Under the pieces are notes generated by a model. It did no database searches, was not told the DNA's origin, and saw only the letters and a list, made by a program, of their open reading frames with translations. A DNA stretch of 34,008 nucleotides from Thermus_A sp040290245 (GTDB lineage Bacteria; Deinococcota; Deinococci; Deinococcales; Thermaceae), in the NCBI RefSeq assembly GCF_040290245.1, contig NZ_PSMQ01000016.1:1-34008 (forward strand). The letters are read 5' to 3'. How positions within the stretch are numbered: position 1 is the first letter of the stretch; each line of letters begins with the position of its first letter. The translations under genes and the position numbers were made by a program. This document shows, piece after piece, positions 31,841 through 34,008 of the stretch.

Positions 31841-33526
31841 GTGGGCCAGGTTGCCTTCCCTTCAGGGGAACATCCGGAAGACCCCCTGGAACTTGCCCAG
31901 AAACTCATCCTCCTGGGCCGGGATGGGGAGGCCCTAGCGCTCCTTTCGGCCTTTGACCCTTGGGGCCAAAGGGGCTCCGGTTACACGCCAGCGCACCTTG
32001 TGGTCCCACAGTCTGGTTTTCCTCCAGAAAAAGAGGCGGAGCGCCTCTGCCTCCTTGGCTTCCTGCGGGCCAGGGCGGGCGACCTTATGGGCTACCGTAC
32101 TCTGGCCCAGGAGGCGGCCCGGATCGCCCCGACCCCCCTCACCCTGTATCATCTGGGCCTCGCCTTACCCCCAAGGGACGCGCTTGCCGCGTTAGAGGCC
32201 GCCTGGCGCTCCTGGGATGGCCTGCGTTTGGGCGAGCACGGGCAGGCCAGGCTGGCCTTTGCCCTGGCCCGCGCCCTCAGGCGGCTCGGCCGTCTGGAGG
32301 AGGCCCTGGGCTATGCCAGCTTGGCCGTGCTCAAGGAGCCGGAGAATCCCTTCTACCGCCTGGAGGAGGCCGCCTTGGACCTCCTGGTGGGCAGGACCCC
32401 TCTGGAGGAGGTGGAGGAGGGCCTCCTGCCCCTCCTCTCCCACGAGGCCCAGGGGGCGCGGCTCTACGCCCACTGGAACCTGGTCCTCCTGAAGGGGATG
32501 GCTGCTTCGCGGAGCGAACACCGAGGGGGTGCCCGGGGCAAAGGGCTTAAGGAGCTCGTCCTGGCCCTCCTTCGCCTTGCCCGCCCCTCTGGCCTGGCCT
32601 ACCACCTCCCCCTGGCGGTCATGCTCCTTAGGAAGGGCGAGGGGCCCCTGCTTTCCCGCCTTCTCCGGGCGGGCTGGGCGGGTCTGGGAAACGACCCCTT
32701 GGCCCGGGGAATGCTCCTCCTTGCCGAGGGGCTTGCCGCCTTCCCGGATCCGGAGGCCCTCCCTCCCCTGCGGGAAGCCCTCCGCCTCCTGGGGGAAGGC
32801 GAAGGCGAGCATAAAGAGGAGACCCTCCGGGCCTGGGCCCACCTCTCGGCCCTGGAAGGGGCCTCCTTCCCGGAGCCCTACCGCCGCCTGGCCCATGCCC
32901 TTCGCCCGGAGGCCCGCCCCCTCTTCTTTCCCAGGGGCCTGGCCTGGGAGGGGCCCTTCCTCTACGCCCTGGGGGAGGCCAGGCTGGTGGGGCTTCCCGC
33001 CCTGAGGCCCAGGGGCCTGGAGCTTCTGGTCCTCCTCCTGGCCCATCCGGAGGGGCTTCCCGGGGAGAGGCTGGCCCGGCTTCTCTACGGGGAGGGTTTC
33101 CGGGAGGGAGGGGGAGAAACCCCCCTCTCCGCTCTGCGGGTGGAGGTCCACCGGCTGCGGGAGGCGGGCCTGGAAGTGGCCGCCCGTCCCTACCGGCTCC
33201 TCACCCCCCTGAGGGCGGACTTCCTGGAGCTCAGGGAGGCCCTCCGGGAGGGTGACCTCCCAAGGGCCCTCCGCCTCTACCGGGGCCCCCTCCTGCCCCA
33301 AAGCCAGGCCCCGGGAATAGGGGAGCTCCGCCTAGAGCTGGAGGGGGCCCTGCGGGAGGGGTTCCTCTCATCGGGCGATCCCGGGCTTCTCTACGGCCTC
33401 GCCCAGCGCCTGGGGGACGACCTTTTGGTCTGGGAGGCCTGCCTCGAGGCCATGCCCCCGAAAGACCCCCGGCGCCCTGCCGTCCGGGCCTGGGTGGTGA
33501 GGCTGCGCCGGAGCTACTGGGGCTAG
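31841..33526 (+). CDS. TPR-like protein with C-terminal winged helix (BTAD/SARP-like regulator)
   Basis: 561 residues. Residues about 15-370 are helical repeats rich in Ala and Leu with TPR character ('ALARALRRLGRLEEALGYAS', 'LAVLKEPENPFYRLEEAALD'). Residues about 376-451 resemble an OmpR/SARP-type winged helix: 'ALGEARLVGLPALRPRGLEL', 'LVLLLAHPEGLPGERLARLL', 'LSALRVEVHRLREAGLEV' and 'PYRLL'. A BTAD-like tail follows ('ALREGDLPRALRLYRGPLLP'). In canonical SARP regulators the winged helix comes first; here it is near the C-terminus. A DNA-binding, ligand-sensing regulator is likely but not certain. Two copies of the palindromic element lie in the gene (residues 4-11, decayed, and 221-229). It precedes an intergenic region with phased repeats and a peptide/exporter gene pair. 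Confidence 0.7.
   Translation: MGQVAFPSGEHPEDPLELAQKLILLGRDGEALALLSAFDPWGQRGSGYTPAHLVVPQSGFPPEKEAERLCLLGFLRARAGDLMGYRTLAQEAARIAPTPLTLYHLGLALPPRDALAALEAAWRSWDGLRLGEHGQARLAFALARALRRLGRLEEALGYASLAVLKEPENPFYRLEEAALDLLVGRTPLEEVEEGLLPLLSHEAQGARLYAHWNLVLLKGMAASRSEHRGGARGKGLKELVLALLRLARPSGLAYHLPLAVMLLRKGEGPLLSRLLRAGWAGLGNDPLARGMLLLAEGLAAFPDPEALPPLREALRLLGEGEGEHKEETLRAWAHLSALEGASFPEPYRRLAHALRPEARPLFFPRGLAWEGPFLYALGEARLVGLPALRPRGLELLVLLLAHPEGLPGERLARLLYGEGFREGGGETPLSALRVEVHRLREAGLEVAARPYRLLTPLRADFLELREALREGDLPRALRLYRGPLLPQSQAPGIGELRLELEGALREGFLSSGDPGLLYGLAQRLGDDLLVWEACLEAMPPKDPRRPAVRAWVVRLRRSYWG
31850..31876 (+). repeat. Decayed copy of the palindromic element at the regulator N-terminus
   Basis: Over the 22 bases from TTGC through GGGGAACA this copy differs from the ligA copy at three positions. 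It is read in the same phase, giving V-A-F-P-S-G-E-H-P (residues 4-12). The inverted repeat is weakened (CTTCCC-TTCA-GGGGAA). Confidence 0.55.
32501..32527 (+). repeat. Variant copy of the palindromic element in the regulator gene
   Basis: It shares the flanks GCTGCTTC and GAACACCGAG with the ligA/gcvT copies, but the centre is GCGGAGC rather than CCCGTCAGGG, so it is one codon shorter. The hairpin is kept: TTCGC-GGA-GCGAA. It is read in the same phase as A-A-S-R-S-E-H-R-G (residues 221-229) between two helical repeats. Confidence 0.7.
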
Positions 33527-33606
33527 TGCAGAGGGGGAAGGCACGAGGGGTCCAGGCAGAGGGGCCGGATCCCCCAGCCTGGGGCGAGAAGGAGCAAAAG
33601 AGCGAG

Positions 33607-33731
33607 GAACCAAAGGACCCTTACCATATCTTCACGCTACCCGAGCCAGGGTTACCGCCCGAACCAAAACGTTACCGCTATGCGAAGCGAAGATTAAGAA
33701 ACATTACCCAAATGAGAGGGGGTTTGGTAAC
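33607..33731 (+). promoter_or_regulatory. Phased TTACC direct repeats, candidate operator
   Basis: TTACC occurs at 33621, 33652, 33672 and 33704 (spacings 31, 20 and 32 bases, near three, two and three helical turns), with an inverted GGTAAC at 33726-33731. Two of the copies follow a GAACCAAA octamer (33607 and 33661). The region is AT-richer than its surroundings and lies between the regulator gene and the micro-ORF. SARP-type proteins bind helically phased direct repeats, so this is a plausible site for the upstream regulator. Confidence 0.45.
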
Positions 33732-33754
33732 CTTCCCGGTGCTAGGGTGGGGGT

Positions 33755-33776
33755 GACCCTGAGAGAGGTCAGGGTC
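33755..33776 (+). promoter_or_regulatory. Leader hairpin or operator upstream of the micro-ORF
   Basis: GACCCTGA (33755-33762), loop GAGAGG, TCAGGGTC (33769-33776) form a perfect 8-bp inverted repeat. It lies just before the ribosome binding site (GGGGGGTGAT) of the micro-ORF and has no T-run, so it is not a terminator. It could be a DNA palindrome for a dimeric regulator or an mRNA structure. Confidence 0.45.
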
Positions 33777-33802
33777 TGAAAGGGAAAGGGGGGTGATAAG
33801 GC

Positions 33803-33898
33803 ATGCAGAAGCCTGATGTTAAGTATACGGTCAGCCGCATCCTAGTAGACTGGATCGTGCCTACAGGTTTACTGGAGGAGGAGATCGTAGCTGAATGA
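33803..33898 (+). CDS. 31-codon micro-ORF, possible exported peptide precursor
   Basis: ATG 33803 is preceded at a good distance by GGGGGGTGAT, a near-perfect Shine-Dalgarno. The product starts MQKPDVKYTVSRIL and ends TGLLEEEIVAE: a basic first half, a hydrophobic middle (ILVDWIVP) and an acidic tail, with no cysteine. The stop overlaps the start of the exporter-like gene in ATGA, so the two are coupled. Codons such as GTA, CTA, ACA, TTA, GAT and TAT are common here and rare in the neighbours, which hints at transfer. It could be a secreted signal or a ribosomally made modified peptide precursor; alternatively it is only a coupling leader ORF. I recognise no known precursor family. Confidence 0.55.
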   Translation: MQKPDVKYTVSRILVDWIVPTGLLEEEIVAE

Positions 33899-34008
33899 GT
33901 AGAAAACATCCGCTCTGGCGGCTTCTGTTTACGGCGCTGCGCCAGATCTTCCGGGCAGCCCCCCTCGAGGCCCTCCTGCTCCTCTTTCTTCTGGCCCTGG
34001 GGGGCCTG
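33895..34008 (+). CDS. N-terminus of a membrane protein, probably an ABC exporter (cut by window edge)
   Basis: ATG 33895 overlaps the micro-ORF stop by four bases and the frame stays open to the window end (38 codons). It reads MSRKHPLWRLLFTALRQIF and then a hydrophobic helix 'LEALLLLFLLALGGL'. A short basic lead followed by a first membrane helix after 'LFTALRQIFRAAP' is how many type I ABC exporters (fused membrane and ATPase domains) begin. The ATPase part is outside the window, so the class is tentative. Confidence 0.5.
   Translation, partial: MSRKHPLWRLLFTALRQIFRAAPLEALLLLFLLALGGL

Noticed and set aside
33567..33588. Small hairpin CCCCA/TGGGG after the regulator gene as a terminator
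   Set aside because: The stem is only five pairs and no T-run follows.
33526..33756. 76-codon frame overlapping the regulator stop
   Set aside because: It starts at a GTG overlapping the stop codon without a ribosome binding site, its composition is low-complexity, and it runs through the phased TTACC repeats; more likely non-coding.

Overview
The window is GC-rich, almost fully coding DNA from a Thermus species. This rests on the proteins: LigA, TrpB, RpiA, GcvT/H, PrmA and RsmE read like close relatives of the Thermus thermophilus proteins as I remember them, but not identical, so the source is probably another Thermus. No database was consulted. Many start codons carry a TANNNT hexamer six (sometimes seven) bases upstream and no Shine-Dalgarno sequence, the leaderless arrangement known from Deinococcus-Thermus bacteria.

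Layout. 1-3521: the 3' part of an OstA/LptA-like gene, convergent with a BMP-type solute-binding protein and its double ATPase, with no permease downstream. 3585-8517: ligA, thyX (minus strand) and trpBA. 8522-13316: mqnC (menaquinone by the futalosine route, minus strand), then an adenosine-specific kinase family gene, a Bcp/PrxQ peroxiredoxin, rpiA and metG. metG lies behind what looks like a complete attenuator with a leaderless 15-codon leader peptide. 13378-18100: a rearranged cell-division and envelope cluster (ctpA on minus, ftsE-hpf on plus, ftsX-envC-like on minus). 18134-22381: the glycine cleavage operon gcvT-H-PA-PB. 22378-25648: a Fur-family regulator divergent from a YibE/F-like membrane protein, then prmA, rsmE and a small lipoprotein. 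25645-26522: an AEC-family transporter broken by a 50-base N gap and frameshifts. 26570-31797: rnj, pnp, rpsO, a Nudix hydrolase and a YqeY-like gene, all on minus. 31841-34008: a TPR-like regulator with a C-terminal winged helix, a 276-base AT-richer intergenic region with phased TTACC repeats, a 31-codon micro-ORF, and the start of an overlapping gene that looks like an ABC exporter.

Three observations stand out. (1) A short palindromic element is inserted in frame, always in the same reading phase, in ligA, gcvT (twice in tandem) and the regulator gene (one variant copy, one decayed copy). It adds about nine residues of the type A-A-S-P-S-G-E-H-R. (2) The metG leader combines an extended -10, a leaderless mini-ORF with an internal Met codon near its end, and two overlapping hairpins, the second a perfect terminator. 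(3) The right edge looks like the start of a peptide-export cassette: regulator, phased repeats, micro-ORF, exporter.

The genes are mainly housekeeping: DNA ligation, thymidylate, tryptophan, menaquinone and one-carbon metabolism, division, translation and RNA decay. The right end (from about 33,600) has base and codon use unlike the rest and is the most likely accessory segment.
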